This document shows positions 21,886 to 34,002 of a DNA stretch of 64,000 nt, one piece after another. Below the pieces are notes generated by a model that was given only the letters and a program-made list of their open reading frames with translations, did no database searches and was not told the origin of the DNA. Numbering within the stretch: the first letter of the stretch is position 1; every line of letters begins with the position of its first letter. The DNA comes from Chrysemys picta bellii (Eukaryota > Chordata > Testudines > Emydidae). The stretch lies in NCBI RefSeq assembly GCF_011386835.1, contig NC_088801.1, forward strand, positions 18,524,824 to 18,588,823, written 5' to 3'. The translations under genes and the position numbers were made by a program.

Positions 21886-23395
21886 ATGTATTTTACTGTA
21901 ACTTCATTCTCAGCAATGGCTCAGTTGTTTTAACTTTAAAAAAAAAAAAAAAAAAAAGCCTGAATCAAACATAGCCAGAATGGAAAACTTCAGCTTGAAT
22001 GGTTAAACTTTGGCAAAGTTTTATAAGCGATAGAAATAGGGCCTTGGACTAGAAAGTGTTGGGCAACCTTGGTTACAGGATTCACTACCTGTGTTGCCTA
22101 TAATGAAATTGTGAATAGGCTTTTAAATATATTGGAGTGTGGGGGATACATTCTGGTGACATCAATGTTGTACGACGTTAATTCTCCTATTTTATTAGGG
22201 TTTTGCACACGGCATGGGATTATATCTTTTTATTATTTAACACTAAGTCTCTAAGCACTGCTGTATTATATATCCTGGTTCAATTTTCCTGACTGTGGTT
22301 TTTAATTTGATGGCATATGATACTCGGAGTCTACTAAAAGTAAATTTAAATGGAATTGCCACTTCTTTCTCTGTTCCCATCTCCCTTCTGTCTTGCTCTC
22401 CTTTTGGTCTGGCCTTTGCTTGCACTTTGGCACTTCAAATGTAGTAATGCTGGTGCTAAAAAGGGAAAGTTATTAAGAATTCCAGTAGAGCACAGTGTCT
22501 GAAGCGTCGTTGAAAGCTGCTGCTGCTGTTGGGGGAAAGGGAGATAAATATTATTTCTAGTAGAAGTTTAATTCTTAATTGTGATGCTGCTTCTGTGAAT
22601 TGAGCCTTTGCCCTTTTCAAAGATCAGGTTTTTTGTATATCAGTAAATATTTATTTATTAGAACCCTGTATTTTAATAATTGCACCTGTTTTATCACTTT
22701 TATAATGCTATTCTTGGCATTTAACATTGTGTCTTTCAGGTGTCTACAAAATTTTTTCCCTCCTACTCTCTTCCCCCTCTCAGCTGCCAGCTAGCGTTGA
22801 CATAACTTGCTGCTTTTGATCATAGTGGTGGGGCTTGTGTTGTCAAGTAACTCAAGTAACTTGTTCAGGCAGCCAATCACTGGTTTTATCGTTTCTTTGT
22901 TTTGGATTGACTGGCTTTAGAGTTATTGTTATAGTGCCATGATTGTTTCCTCTGTTGGAAGATGCCCTCAAATGACTGTGAGGACTAATGTATAGAAACA
23001 TCTCTCTACCTCCAAAATCACATACCTTTAAAATAAATAAAATGGAGTAAAATTGTAAACGTTTTTGGACTACTGTATCATCTGATCTTTTTAAAACAGT
23101 TTCCCCTTGATGTGTGACTGTAACTTCTATTTTATATTAATGAGTTCAGCATGCACATTGGTGAAGAGATTGTAAAACATATTTAGAGGGATCCAGTGAG
23201 GGTCATCAACTCTTAATTGTACTGGAAGTTGAGGGCTTTTGGCGTCTGCATGAATAGGCCTTTGTCTTGTGTTGGAGACTAAACATATGAAAAGAGGGTT
23301 GTGGGTTTTTTTGTTTTTTCATTGTAAATAACCATTGTATACAAGGTATTTATACACAATTCATTGCACAGCAAACACATTGGGGGAAAAATAAA
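21886..23395. other. AT-rich intronic DNA with an A run
   Basis: A run of about 20 A residues at 21938-21957. No exon or named repeat was identified in the remainder. Confidence 0.45.
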
Positions 23396-23399
23396 CACT

Positions 23400-23575
23400 T
23401 ATGTTTAATAATAGTAGTTTGCACTGCTGTAGTATCTTTACATGCACAACCAGAAGACAGTGTCAGTATTCTTCTGTGGTATTTCCTTGTTAGAGATTGG
23501 GAAAACTGAGGTTCAGAGGGGTAAAGTGACTTGATCAAAGCCAAAGCAGTGGTGGTGACTCTTTAATTCCAGTTG
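23400..23575 (+). repeat. L2/MIR-type tail remnant
   Basis: 'gagattgggaaaactgaggt' followed by 'tcagaggggtaaagtgactt' matches the well-known '...gggaaactgaggcacagagaggttaagtgactt...' block of L2/MIR-type repeats. Confidence 0.6.
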
Positions 23576-24400
23576 TGTGATGTAACCACTATATAACTTC
23601 CTTTCATCTTATAAAATATTTATGGGACAATAAGACAAGTCAGAAAAATGCTGATATTTTGATCATAATGCCTTTTGTGGAGTAATTACCCTTGCCCCCA
23701 TTTTTTCTGAGTTCCACATAAGAAAGAGGTCATGAAACTGTGTTTTAAATATTATATATAACAGTTCTGAAATGGTTGGCTTTTTTTTTTGTTCTTCTAC
23801 ATATTCAGAGCAGTAATATAAATTCAATGAATGCAGTAATATAGCTAGGCCATTCCTTTAGTCTTTGAAACACTAGCGTGTCTAAATATGATGCTGAAGT
23901 GATTTGAACGTTCATGATCATTAACCTGATCTCCAGGTTATTTACTTCCCATTATTTACTATCAGACTTTTGGTTTTCCAGTATCTTTTTAAGTTTGCTT
24001 TGCAAAGGCACAAAGAAAAATCTATCAGGGCTTAGTTGTGACTTTGATGATCCAAACCAATAGAGAAGGCTGTTCCCCATGTCTGAATATGGCCACTTTC
24101 TGTTCCTGTGGCCTTCCTCATTCAAATGCTATGTAGTGATGACACTTGGCGTTCCACTTGTATGAAAAAAATCCTATAATAGCAGTGTCAAGATTTAAAA
24201 CTTTAATTTCTCACAGGTGTCAGGAAATTCAGAACTCACAGCAACATCATCTCTGTTGTTCCCTTCCTCCCTTGTATGCAATAAAGAAAATGTGTGTACA
24301 TGTCAGATTATTGAAGATGTAGTTTTAAATCATACAAAATTCCACTTATAAGAGTGGATTAATTAGTAAATAGTATTAAAACTCATTTTAGGAAGATTTG
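23576..24400. other. AT-rich intronic DNA, nothing recognised
   Basis: Only short T runs and chance open frames. Confidence 0.45.
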
Positions 24401-24403
24401 TCA

Positions 24404-25850
24404 TCATCTTGAATCCCTTGAAGTCAAGGATGATTGTTTTTCATGGATTATCCATTTCAAATTTATCTGTGGGTCCGCTGATGGCTGATAAGTCCTACTC
24501 TGGAGTTGCAGACTCTGCCGAGTTGCAGATGTGTTTCTGAGCAGGGCAGGTGAACCTGGGGTATTGGTTTGGGCCTTAGCACACTCTTTCTGTTTCCATT
24601 TTTCCATTACATGTAGTTGCGTCTGATTCTCGAAGTGCTGAGTTCTCTGCCTCAAGGAGTACCTTAATTGTTGTCGGTCCTGGGTTATACATTCCCACAA
24701 GTTGATGTCAATGTTGCATTTCCTCATATTCGCCTTGAGGACATCCCTATAGCATTTTTTCTGCCCTCCTCTTGCACATTTGCCTTGGCTGAGTTGAAAG
24801 AAGATTAGTTTTGGCAGTCTAGAATCAGGCATTCGGACAACATGGCCTGCCCAGTGAAGTTGATGGTAGATAATAATAACCTCGATGCTCATATTGGCTT
24901 GTGAGAGGATGCTGATGTTAGTGTGTCTATCATCCCTTTTGATTTTGGAGAATCGTGTGCATACAGCGTTGATGATGCTTCTCCAGCACCTTAAGATGTC
25001 TCCTGAATGTTGTCCATGTTTCAGCCCTATACAGTAGGGTGGACATCCCAAAGGCTTTATAGACCACAAGTTTGGTTTTGATTCTGATGTCACAATCTTC
25101 AAACAGCCTCTTTCTCAGATGACCAAAAGCTCAGCTTGCACATTTGAGCTCATACCGGATTTCTTCATCAATATCAGCAGTATGTGGGAGGTAGCTTCCA
25201 AAATATGGGAAGTGCATAACATTCTCTAGAGGATTATTGTGGATCTGTATTACTGGTGCTGGGAATATTACACCAGGAGTTCGCTGTTGGAGGGCCTTTG
25301 TCTTCTGAATGTTAAGCTTCAGTTCCATTTTCTGATATGCTTTAGCAAAGACGTTGATGATCGCCTGAAGATCTGTTTCTGAGTGAGCACATGCTACAGT
25401 GTCGTCAGCATACTTCAGCTCACCGACTGAAGTCAGCGATGTTTTGATTGTGGATCAAAAGCAGCCAAGGTTGAACAGCTTGCTCTCCATTTGGTAGATT
25501 AGCTGTACTTCTACCAGGATCTTATTACTGATCAAATAAAGCATTGCAGCAAAGAAGATGAAGAAGAGCATTGATGCCTGTCTTAGTTCTAAAAGGAGCT
25601 GGAGTAAATCAGTCACCAAGGATCACCGCTTGCATGTCGTCATGAAGGAGACGAAGAATAGTGACAAATTGCAGTGGACATTCATACTTCAGAAGGATTC
25701 TCCATAATGCTTCCCTGTTAATACAGTCAAAGGCTTTTGTTAGGCCAATGAATTCCAGGTATAATGGTCTGAGGTGTTCTCTACATTTTTCCTGCAGCTG
25801 GCAAGCAATGAAGATCATGTCAACCAGTGTCATCTGGTTAAAGTTGTATA
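24404..25850 (-). mobile_element. Non-LTR retrotransposon, RT plus C-terminal region, degenerate
   Basis: From right to left on the minus strand: the RT palm near 25609-25833 (VDMIFIACQLQEKC, then FIGLTKAFDCINREALWRIL), the catalytic box YADDT at 25398-25412, then KTKALQQ and FPYFGSYL near 25131-25328. After these, 24404-25102 is a 232-codon open stretch with LHWAGHVVRMPDSRLPK and RDVLKANMRKCNI. This order and wording belong to a LINE C-terminus of a type other than CR1; I cannot name the clade. Several frame changes (around 25110, 25440-25600) show it is dead. The 232-codon frame is the surviving C-terminal domain and not a host gene. Confidence 0.75.
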
Positions 25851-25859
25851 TTTAAAAAA

Positions 25860-27000
25860 AAAAAAGTTATAGCAGAGCTATGGTCCTGAATATGTAGTTT
25901 GAATAGGCCTCATCTTGTCTGCTTCTAAAAGCTAAATGGGTTTGGGTCTATTAAGTATTTGGGCAGGTGATGACCTGTTCCAAGCTCGTTGCTTCACTAT
26001 GGAGGTCTTTGCACAACAGCAGACTAATTTTGACAAATAAGACCATGTTCTCAAGCATATAGCTGTAACCCATTTACTTGTTGATTATATGTGAGTCAAT
26101 TTGTTCATCACAGGTTGAAGTTGTATTATTGTTTTCTGTACCATTAACTTTAATATTTTGTGAACGTATGCGTGGGTGACAAGTTGAAAAGCCAAGAGAG
26201 TTCTGATAGTGGTGACAATTCTAGCTTTAGTCTTTCTCTTGCTGAATTCAAACCACTAAACTGTCTATCCATACTGGACAATTTAAATTGGAGCTATTTA
26301 TATTTCCAAAAGTGTCTGATGTGATTATGCCAGGAGAGTATAGGTATCTCATATCTTCACTAAACAATAAGAATAGAAATACATTTTAATAAGATTAAAA
26401 CGGCCTTCCCTATATTAAACATTGTGGAGTCTTTTATGTCTCAGGTTGCTTGATATTTATTTTTGTAGTATTAAAATGGATGCTGTTTGTGTAACTACCT
26501 CATGTAGTGATGGGAAACTAAAATAGAGGGTTCTAAAGTACATATTTCCAGGGTTTTTTTTTTTAAATGCTTTCCCAAAATCAAAGAAATGTTTCATTTG
26601 GTAATGACTCTCATGAACTTAAATTTGTCAGTATTGTATATTGCAATGTCTAATGTAAGGAGGCAGCTATTACTGCACATTTCCTGTAAAAATTACTAGT
26701 GCAAAGGAAGTGATGTTGTTAATTGTTAGCATCCTGGGATTCAAGATAGACTGTCCCAAGAATTTGGCATTATATCGTAATGGAAAGTAGAGCTAAAAAT
26801 AAAGCTACATTTTGTGGGTAAGTAGGCTCTTGTTATAAGTAGTTACACTTCCCCCCCACAGTTGTTCTAGTTCATGGTGTGTGTGGCAATAGTGACTAAT
26901 CGTACAAAGTTATGTTGCCAGTGGGAAATAAAGATAGATTAAAAAGTGAATTGCATTGTTTAGTCATCAGGAACTTCTATAGGTGACTTTAAGTTACTTT
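25860..27000. other. AT-rich intronic DNA, nothing recognised
   Basis: Short A and T runs only (25852-25864, 26553-26564). Confidence 0.45.
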
Positions 27001-27004
27001 TAAT

Positions 27005-27125
27005 TATTTGTAATCTAGTAATGTCTAGGAGTCCTGTGCATGGACCTGAGCCCCACTGTGCTATGCACTGCACAAACGTACGACCGCGATAGTCCTTGCC
27101 CTGAAAAGCTTGCAGCCTAAAGAAG
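27005..27125 (+). repeat. Old dispersed repeat (L2/L3-type end), copy 1
   Basis: 'tgtgctatgcactgcacaaa' and 'agtccttgccctgaaaagct' followed by 'tgcagccta' form a phrase common in old amniote LINE/SINE ends. A related piece occurs at 52255-52345 ('ctaggtactgtatagttg', 'cactgtcctgaagagcttac'). Confidence 0.5.
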
Positions 27126-29030
27126 CGTAGGTGTTGTAAATCCATCTGGCAAGTATCCTTAACAAAAAAATTTATAAATTTTAAAAACACCGTTGCAAAT
27201 TTCAGAAATGAGCCAACTTTATTTTTCAATGAACTGCTCTAACTGGTGTCTGCTCAAGGAAAGAGTAGCTCAAGAATGATCAAATTATCATGACATTCTG
27301 ATGTTACAGGTGTGAAGTCCAATGCCTTAAAATTACACCTAAAGGCAAGTATTTTTTTCAATAGTATATGGCCACTCTAACAACTCGCACTAACTAAGGA
27401 GGATCTTGCTAGTTTGTTTAAATTTTCAGAATTTTCATGTTTATCATGAAGATATCTATCTTAAAAGGCCTGGCCAGGCCAGCTTTGTTGCTCTCCTGAA
27501 GATTGCAGAAAAGGTTGTCATGCCTTTTTTAACCATGAAGCATTGCCTTTTTATGGGTAAATATAGCATCAATCTAAAGTTAATACACAATGCACAGTAT
27601 ATGTTTGTAGACCGTTTTGTTCTGCAAAGTTATATATTAATTCTCATTTCAGTTTAGGGAGATAATGTAGGTGCTAAATTAGGACCCTTAAATTGCAATT
27701 TGACTTTTGCTAGAAATCTGACCAAACGTCTCTCTCCCCCCATCCCCCCACTTTCCTCAATAGACCCTTTCTGTTTAAAATTTTACATGGGTGGCCAATA
27801 GGTAGGGGAGGGGGTTGTTTTGTTTTCCTAAATTTGAGAAAATTTGTCAGTCTTTCTTGAATGTATGCAACTCTGAGAAAATAAGAAGAGTTCTTATCTT
27901 AAAAACTCTTCCAGTTGCATTTTTGTCACAACTTCCCATAGCTCAGGGCGTTCTTAATGGGACAGTAGGGAGTTTACAGCCAAGACATCTTGGGGGCACA
28001 ATCCAGGAGCACTCTGTCCAACCCTTGGAACTGAGCTATATAAACAAGAAAAGGAAGCTGAGCAAGAGAGAAGGGACCAGAAGCCATACTGGTTGCTACA
28101 GGTTGCAGGCCCCTTGGGCTCTAGGTTACGGGCTTGACCTGGGCTCTGGAGACTCAGTTTATTCTAACTGTGAGTTTAGTGGCTGTGACTCAGGGCTCTG
28201 AGATAAAGGTCTGATGAACTGGGTTAAGCAACTCTTCCCTTGACCTGATGCCCCTGGGAAGGGGGGAGAGCCTGCCTCCTAGAATGATGATAAGCAGTTG
28301 GAGCTCTGCTGGCTGGGGTCAGACTGGAGGCCTTCTTAAAGGGGACATGGGGTTTTTTTTGTTTTTTGTTTTGGCCTTTCTTCTTCTTGGATCCTATATA
28401 CTTACTCTGAAAATGTTTTTCTCTCTTCTCTTCCCCGCTTCCCTAAGTAATTTTAAATGAATTTTATTTGAAAGAATTTGCTAGGTTCTAATGCCTGGGA
28501 CCAAAGGGATGTTTGGGAAACTAATTCACTGGCAAATTGAAAATGTAAATATTATCCATCAGGGTGCCAAATGAATGGAAACCTAAACTAACATGTTTTA
28601 AACTTTCCTGGTTACATTACCATTATATATCAAATATTATAATTTATCATCCTAGAGGACTCCATATCTACTTCACATATCTGAATTTACCTTTTTAAAA
28701 TATAAAAATGTTAAAATATATCTCTTGAAAAAACTGTTTTTGTTCCTGTTTTTACCTTTTTTACTGTCTGAGAATAGGACTATGTTAATATATAGTTTTG
28801 TTGACTACAGCTAAAAAAATGTTTTTATAGGTTGTTTCATGGGATCAAAGTAGCTATTAGCTTATTACTATAATGATACTAGTACCCAATGCTAACTGCT
28901 GGAGACACAGAATTGGCTACTGAGTTTAGAATAAGATCAATAGTTTACAACAGTATAAAATTCTAACCATCATATTTAGCTGAAGTTGAAAGCTTCCTAA
29001 TATAAAACTTCCTACTTACTTTGTTTTTAC
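27126..29030. other. Intronic DNA, nothing firm
   Basis: The piece 27900-28330 is less AT-rich and contains a 128-codon open frame (27815-28201 plus) with no domain, signal peptide or splice support; it may be part of an unnamed repeat. The rest is AT-rich. Confidence 0.4.
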
Positions 29031-29032
29031 TC

Positions 29033-29059
29033 CAAAAAAAAAAAAAAAAAAAAAAAAAA
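29033..29059 (+). repeat. Poly-A run
   Basis: About 27 consecutive A residues on the plus strand. No element ending here was recognised. Confidence 0.9.
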
Positions 29060-29112
29060 TTGGTAGTGATGTTTAACAGTTGACAGACTTCTTCATGAGT
29101 CTTTATCAGCTA

Positions 29113-29312
29113 CACCTCTACCTCGATATAACGCTGTCCTCGGGAGCCAAAAAATCTTACATTGTTATAGGTGAAACCGCGTTATATCGAACTTGCTTTG
29201 ATCCGCTGAAGTGCACAGTCCCACACCCCCCACAAACCCCCCGGAGTGCTGCTTTACTGCGTTATATCCGAATTCGTGTTATATCGGGTCACGTTATATC
29301 AGGGTAGAGGTG
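29113..29312. mobile_element. TA-flanked MITE (Tc1/mariner-like), complete
   Basis: The left end starts 'cacctctacctcgatataac' and the right end finishes 'cgttatatcagggtagaggtg', inverted repeats of more than 20 bp. Both are flanked by TA (29111-29112 and 29313-29314), the target duplication of Tc1/mariner elements. The element is 200 bp with no coding sequence. Relatives lie at 47562 (truncated) and 57041. Confidence 0.85.
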
Positions 29313-29314
29313 TA

Positions 29315-30150
29315 TTTGTGATGTAGATCCATTGTTGTCTTGTTTTGTGGGTGATTTGATTGCATTGTTGGTAGGAAGTTTTTTAATGATCCTTTTTTTT
29401 CAATGGGCCTGAAGTCTCTAGTTGTCCTTGGCAGTGGCTCTCTCTGCGTCTGTTCACAATACTCTTTATAGTGCTCTTTCTACTTCCTTGCCATGATTTT
29501 CCCTGAGAGCAGCTTGGCTTCATTTCTACAGAAAACAATGCGTCCGTAGCCATTTTAAAGGAGGGCAACCTGTGGCCTGAGTGTCACTGAGAACAATAGC
29601 AGGTGGTGGCCATTCTGAGAGTAATTCTTTGTGGAATTGTCTGGAAGAATGGAGAAAATTTTAGTTTTGAAGAACAGCAGAAAATGACCATTAATACCAA
29701 ATATTTCTTTTCAGAAACTACCTTTTATACCAAATCTACTCAACAGTGAGGGCAGGAGGGATGGGGAAGATGGATTATGGGGGGCAGGAGGTAAACTCGC
29801 ACTGGCTGCTTTGCTGCTCTAATGAAGTTGTTGGGGTGGAAGGGAAAGTGGCAGGGAAGAAACATCTAATGTTAAATAGACCTATCTTGAGGCTTGCTGT
29901 TTTCTTAAAGAAATGGACTCCTGAAGGTAGAAACTTAATCTTTTTATATCCCACCATGTTTGGTGTTGGAAAAAATTGATTGGGAGTAGGAAGATTCCCT
30001 GTGCAATAGGGACGTGTTCCTGGCCCAGTGCTATTAAGGATATTTTTTTTAATATTCTAGCAGAAAAAACAAAATCATTGCTGGTAACGTTGGCAAATGA
30101 GACAGGTGGTGGAGTGACTACTGTACTATTGCATGTTTCTCTACCCATCT
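29315..30150. other. Intronic DNA, nothing recognised
   Basis: Short open frames on both strands at 29746-30148 show no domain or splice support. Confidence 0.45.
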
Positions 30151-30154
30151 CTCA

Positions 30155-30439
30155 GGCTTGGTCTACACTAAACCCCCAAATCGAACTAAGGTACGCAACT
30201 TCAGCTACATTAATAACGTAGCTGAAATTGACGTACCTTAGTTCGAACTTACCGCCGTCCAGACCCGGCAGGCAGGCTCCCCCGTCAACTACGCGTACTC
30301 CTCGCGGCGAGCAGGATTACCGGAGTCGACGGGGAGCACTTCTGAGTTCGATTTATCGCGTCCAGACAAGACGCGATAAATCGAACCCAGAAGTTCGATT
30401 GCCTGCCGCCGAACCAGCGCGGTAAGTATAGACAAGCCC
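30155..30439. mobile_element. MITE with internal hairpins, copy 1
   Basis: The termini 'gcttggtctacacta' and 'agtatagacaagccc' are inverted. The interior contains further perfect or near-perfect hairpins: 'aactaaggtacg' with 'cgtaccttagtt' and 'tcgatttatcgcgtc' with 'gacgcgataaatcga'. A sister copy lies at 59871-60166 with the same internal plan. CpG-rich interior, no coding sequence, no clear target duplication. Confidence 0.75.
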
Positions 30440-30766
30440 TATGTATCCTGGCTGCTTAGATTGAACATGGCTGTTGATAGTACAGAGTCTGCTACTCTGC
30501 TCTTTTCCAAACTTCTGATTTGTAGTCATCCTATCCAGGGGTCAGCTCTATTACTGTTGCTCAGACCTTTTCCAAGCAACAAAATGAGATTGGCTTGGCT
30601 TTGGTGAATTTCACTGGTGTGTGTAGGGTTCTGATCGTAGCATCTGTAAAATATTAGCTGCTGAGGAAGTGGAGGTGTGCTTGAAGAGTGGGGAGGAGGG
30701 GGCATGAAATAAAACACCGCCAACTTTACTCTCGCCGATGCAAAATCTCATGTGAAATTGTATGTC
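30440..30766. other. Intronic DNA, nothing recognised
   Basis: No exon or named repeat. Confidence 0.45.
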
Positions 30767-30778
30767 CTGAATTTTTCA

Positions 30779-30947
30779 AACTTCAGAGGGGTAGCCGTGT
30801 TAGTCTGTATCCACAAAAACAACAAGGAGTCCGGTGGCACCTTCAAGACTAACAAATTTATTTAGGTATATGGGTTTTTTACCCACGAAAGCTTATGCTC
30901 AAATAAATTGTGTTAGCCTTTAAGGTGCCACCGGACTCCTTGTTTTT
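30779..30947. mobile_element. Penelope-derived inverted insertion with 12-bp target duplication
   Basis: The left arm has 'ccgtgttagtctgtatcc', 'ggagtccggtggcacctt' and 'gactaacaaatttattta'. The right arm has the reverse complements ending 'ggtgccaccggactccttg'. The flanks are the perfect 12-bp repeat ctgaatttttca at 30767-30778 and 30948-30959. The centre keeps 'acccacgaaagcttatgc', the GAAA half of a hammerhead-like core; the CUGANGA half is missing. Confidence 0.85.
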
Positions 30948-30959
30948 CTGAATTTTTCA

Positions 30960-31740
30960 CTAAAGACATCCTTTTTTGAAGTTCATGAGTGTTTTCTTCC
31001 ATCTCTAGAGCAGTCCAGAGTCCAACAACACTAGACATTCTTGGGCCCATTCTTCCTCCCCTTTTTTTTTGTGCAGCCGCCTGTCTGCTGCCTGTTGACT
31101 TTAACAGCAGTAGCAAAGCTGAAACACTGATATACACATACACACCCTCTTCCAGGGCCTGGACAAGAGCGTGCTCCTGAACTCTTCACAGAGCTGTGCA
31201 TGAATCCTGAAACTCTGTACTAGAAGTGCCATCTAATGCACATAGTAAACTAAATAAAATGTGGAAAATATTTTTCCTCATTTCAGTTACTGTAATCTTG
31301 TAAAAACAGTAGGCACAATAAAAATGGAACACCTAGTTACTCCCATACTTTTCAATAACTTATCTATTAGTACATATTTTAAAGCATAAATCTTCCTTTT
31401 AAATATCCTGGCTTTAGTTTACAACTGCTGTAATGAATTTATAAGCTGCAATACTGATGAACAAAGTGCAAATCGATCATCTGTTTTGTACTATTTGATG
31501 GATTAAGAGAGTCGTGGCAGTTTCCAATACTCTGAACCTTCAGTGAGCTTTGCATGGGTACAGGAGTCCATCTACATGGTACTCATTGCAGTATAAGGGG
31601 ACAAGGAACTGTTTTCTCATTGTATAACAGACTCTCAGGGAGACCTACCTTTCAGCTTCAAGACTAAACCCCCGATTGCAGTTAACACAGTAGGGTCTGG
31701 GTGGAGTGAGCAGTCTTTTGATAATGGGCCTCAGCATTTG
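30960..31740. other. Intronic DNA, nothing recognised
   Basis: No exon or named repeat; AT-rich. Confidence 0.45.
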
Positions 31741-31748
31741 TTTTCTTT

Positions 31749-32483
31749 GGGCATGGCTACACGTGCAGATGTAGAGCGCTTTGAGTTAAACAAGCCTTTG
31801 TAGAGCACAGTAGAGAAAGCGCTGCAATCTGTACACAATGACAGCTGCAAGTGCACTGGCATGGCCACATTAGCAGCTCTTGCAATGGCCACAGAGAGCA
31901 GTGCATTGTGATAGCTATCCCAGCATGCAAGTGGCTGCAACGTGCTTTTCAAATGAGGGGTGTGGGGTGGCGTGTGACAGGGAGTGTGTTGTGTGTATGC
32001 GAGGGGGGAGAGAGTGGGTTTTTGGGGGGCTGAGAGCATGTCAGCATGCTGTCTTGTAAGTTCAGACAGCAACAGACCCCCTCCCTCCACCTCTCTCTCT
32101 CTCACAGCATTCCTCAGTAATGGTTGCTTTGTCTTGGAGCAGATAAGCATGCCGGCTGTCAGAAACGGAGATTTCAAAGGGCATATCTGCATGCCTGCAG
32201 TGATTCCAAAACAATGACAAGAGTGGCCACTTGACTTAAGGGGATTATGGGACATTTCCGGAGGCTGATGAGAGTGCAGTAATGCAACACCTCGTTCATA
32301 CTGACGCCCAGGCGTTTCAGCCAATGTGCGCCAAGTGTTAATCTTCTCGCCAAGGTGGAGTACCAGGAGCGCTCTAGCCCTGGAGTCAGAGCGCTCTACG
32401 TGCCTTGCCAGTGTGGACGGGTAGTGAGCTAGGGCGCCCGGGGCTGCTTTAATGCGCTCTAACTCGCAAGTGTAGCCAAGCCC
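31749..32483. mobile_element. hAT-type non-autonomous element, 735 bp
   Basis: The left end 'gggcatggctacacgtgc' with 'agagcgctttgagtt' pairs with the right end 'gcgctctaactcgcaag' plus 'tgtagccaagccc'; the TIR is about 35 bp with mismatches. The interior includes 'agcagtgcattgtgatagctatcccagcatgc', of the kind common in reptile hAT MITEs. A 253-codon minus-strand frame across it is not a gene: it runs through the terminal repeats and has no domain. No exact target duplication was found. Confidence 0.7.
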
Positions 32484-32495
32484 TTTGATCACGAT

Positions 32496-32557
32496 GGGCT
32501 TGTCTACACCTGGAGTTATTCAGGAATAGTTATTCTGGAGTAGGTGTAGACAAGTCC
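32496..32557. mobile_element. 62-bp palindromic micro-MITE
   Basis: 'gggcttgtctacacct' at the left and 'aggtgtagacaagtcc' at the right are inverted, with the middle 'attcaggaat' and 'attctggagta' also partly paired. It sits 12 bases after the end of the 735-bp element and shares its terminal signature, so it is a deletion derivative of the same broad family. Confidence 0.65.
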
Positions 32558-33290
32558 TAACTTCAGTTTCTTCACAGATGCATTGTTCATATTTTTGTTC
32601 ACTGATCTCTAGGAAAGTCTTTTGCATCCTGAATTAATGCATCCACTGCTGGTCATCCCACTTTTGCCCCTCTGCATCCTACCACACACTCTGTGTTGAC
32701 TGAGCCCAAGTGCTTCTCCATCAAGTGAAGATGCTCCAGATAAATGCTCTGCAGAAGTAACTGCCTGATTTCAGTTACCTGTTCCTGTAGCCCTACAGAG
32801 CTGCACTGCCAAATACAGCCACCCCTGAACCTGCCAGTATATGTGCATCATCTTGTTTGTATTAATGACTGTCAGGATCATGGCACTCTGCAGAGTTTCC
32901 TTCATGCTACCTGACAGCAGTTCAAAAATGGCATTGGCAAAATTAATGGGTGCCAATCTAGGAATCATGAGAATGTTAGTTTCTCTCATGCGTTCGCACA
33001 GACAGGTTCCAGTGGGTGTCCCAAAATACACCAGGAGAAAAATCAGAGAATAGAGTTGAGCGACAGAATGTTGTGCTGTCAGATATCTGTCCAGAATGCT
33101 AAGTGGATAATTTGAACGAGCGCAGAGGTATGCGAATGCAGTGATTAACAAGGAAAGTATTTTAACCCAGTATAACATAGCATTATGGATACGCTTCAGT
33201 TTGATTTAGTTACATTACTGCAATTAGAGTTGACATACTAATTTGATGCAACATTCCCATGGAGACAAGCCCTATATTGGACATGGCAAC
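32558..33290. other. Intronic DNA, nothing recognised
   Basis: A 135-codon minus-strand open frame (32771-33178) has hydrophobic stretches but no recognised domain, start context or splice sites; taken as chance. Confidence 0.4.
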
Positions 33291-33301
33291 ATTATCTAGA
33301 T

Positions 33302-33994
33302 CAGGGGCGAGCAAACTTTTTTTGGCCTGAGGGTTTCTGAAATTGTATGGAGGGCAGGTTAGGGGAGGAGGTGCCTCCCCAAACAACCAGGTGTGGCCCG
33401 ACCCCCACCCCCTATCCAACCCCCCCTGCTTCTTGCCCCCTGACGGGCCCCCCCCTGGGACCCCTACCCCATCCAACCCCCCTGTTCCCTGATGGGGGGG
33501 GGCCCCCAGGACTCCTGCCCCATCCATCCCTTCTCCCTGTCCCCTGACAACCTCCGTAACCCCTGCCCGACTGTCCCCCGTCTCCTCATCGAACTCCCCT
33601 CCCCTTCCTGACTGTTTCCCCCGGGACTCCTGCCCCTATTCAACCCCCCTGTTCCCTGCCCTCTGACTGCCCTGCCCCCGACCACCACCCCGAACTCTCC
33701 TGCCCTCTGTCCAACCCCCCTGCTCCCTGCCCCCTTACTGTGCTGTCTGCAGCACCGGTGGCTGGTTGTGATACAGCCGCACCGCCTAGAGGACCAGGAC
33801 ATGCCGCGGCTCTGCAAGAGCCCCGCCGCCCAGAGCATTGTGCCGGCGGCGGCACAGTGAGCTGAGGCTGCGGGGGGAGAGGGAACAGCGGGGGAGGGGC
33901 CGGGGGCTAGCCTCCTGGGGAAGTAGCTCAGGGGCCGGGCAGGAGGGTCCCGTGGGCTGGATGTGGCCCGTGGACCATAGTTTGCCCACCTCTG
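33302..33994. mobile_element. Non-autonomous hAT element with 8-bp target duplication
   Basis: Starts 'caggggcgagcaaactttttt' and ends 'atagtttgcccacctctg'. The flanks are atctagat (33294-33301) and acctagat (33995-34002), 8 bp with one mismatch. The interior is a C-rich degenerate repeat built on 'ccaacccccctg' and 'tccctgcccc'. It is a sister of 49594-50128. The 191-codon minus frame inside is stop-poor GC repeat, not a transposase. Confidence 0.85.
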
Positions 33995-34002
33995 ACCTAG
34001 AT

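Noticed and set aside
27815..28201. 128-codon plus-strand frame as a host gene
   Set aside because: No domain, no upstream start context or splice sites, and no second exon.
31731..32492. 253-codon minus-strand open frame
   Set aside because: It runs across the terminal inverted repeats of a hAT-type MITE and has no domain or splice support; chance opening in repeat DNA.
32771..33178. 135-codon minus-strand frame with hydrophobic segments, possible membrane protein
   Set aside because: No start context, splice sites or homology I can recognise; the length is within chance for AT/GC-mixed DNA.
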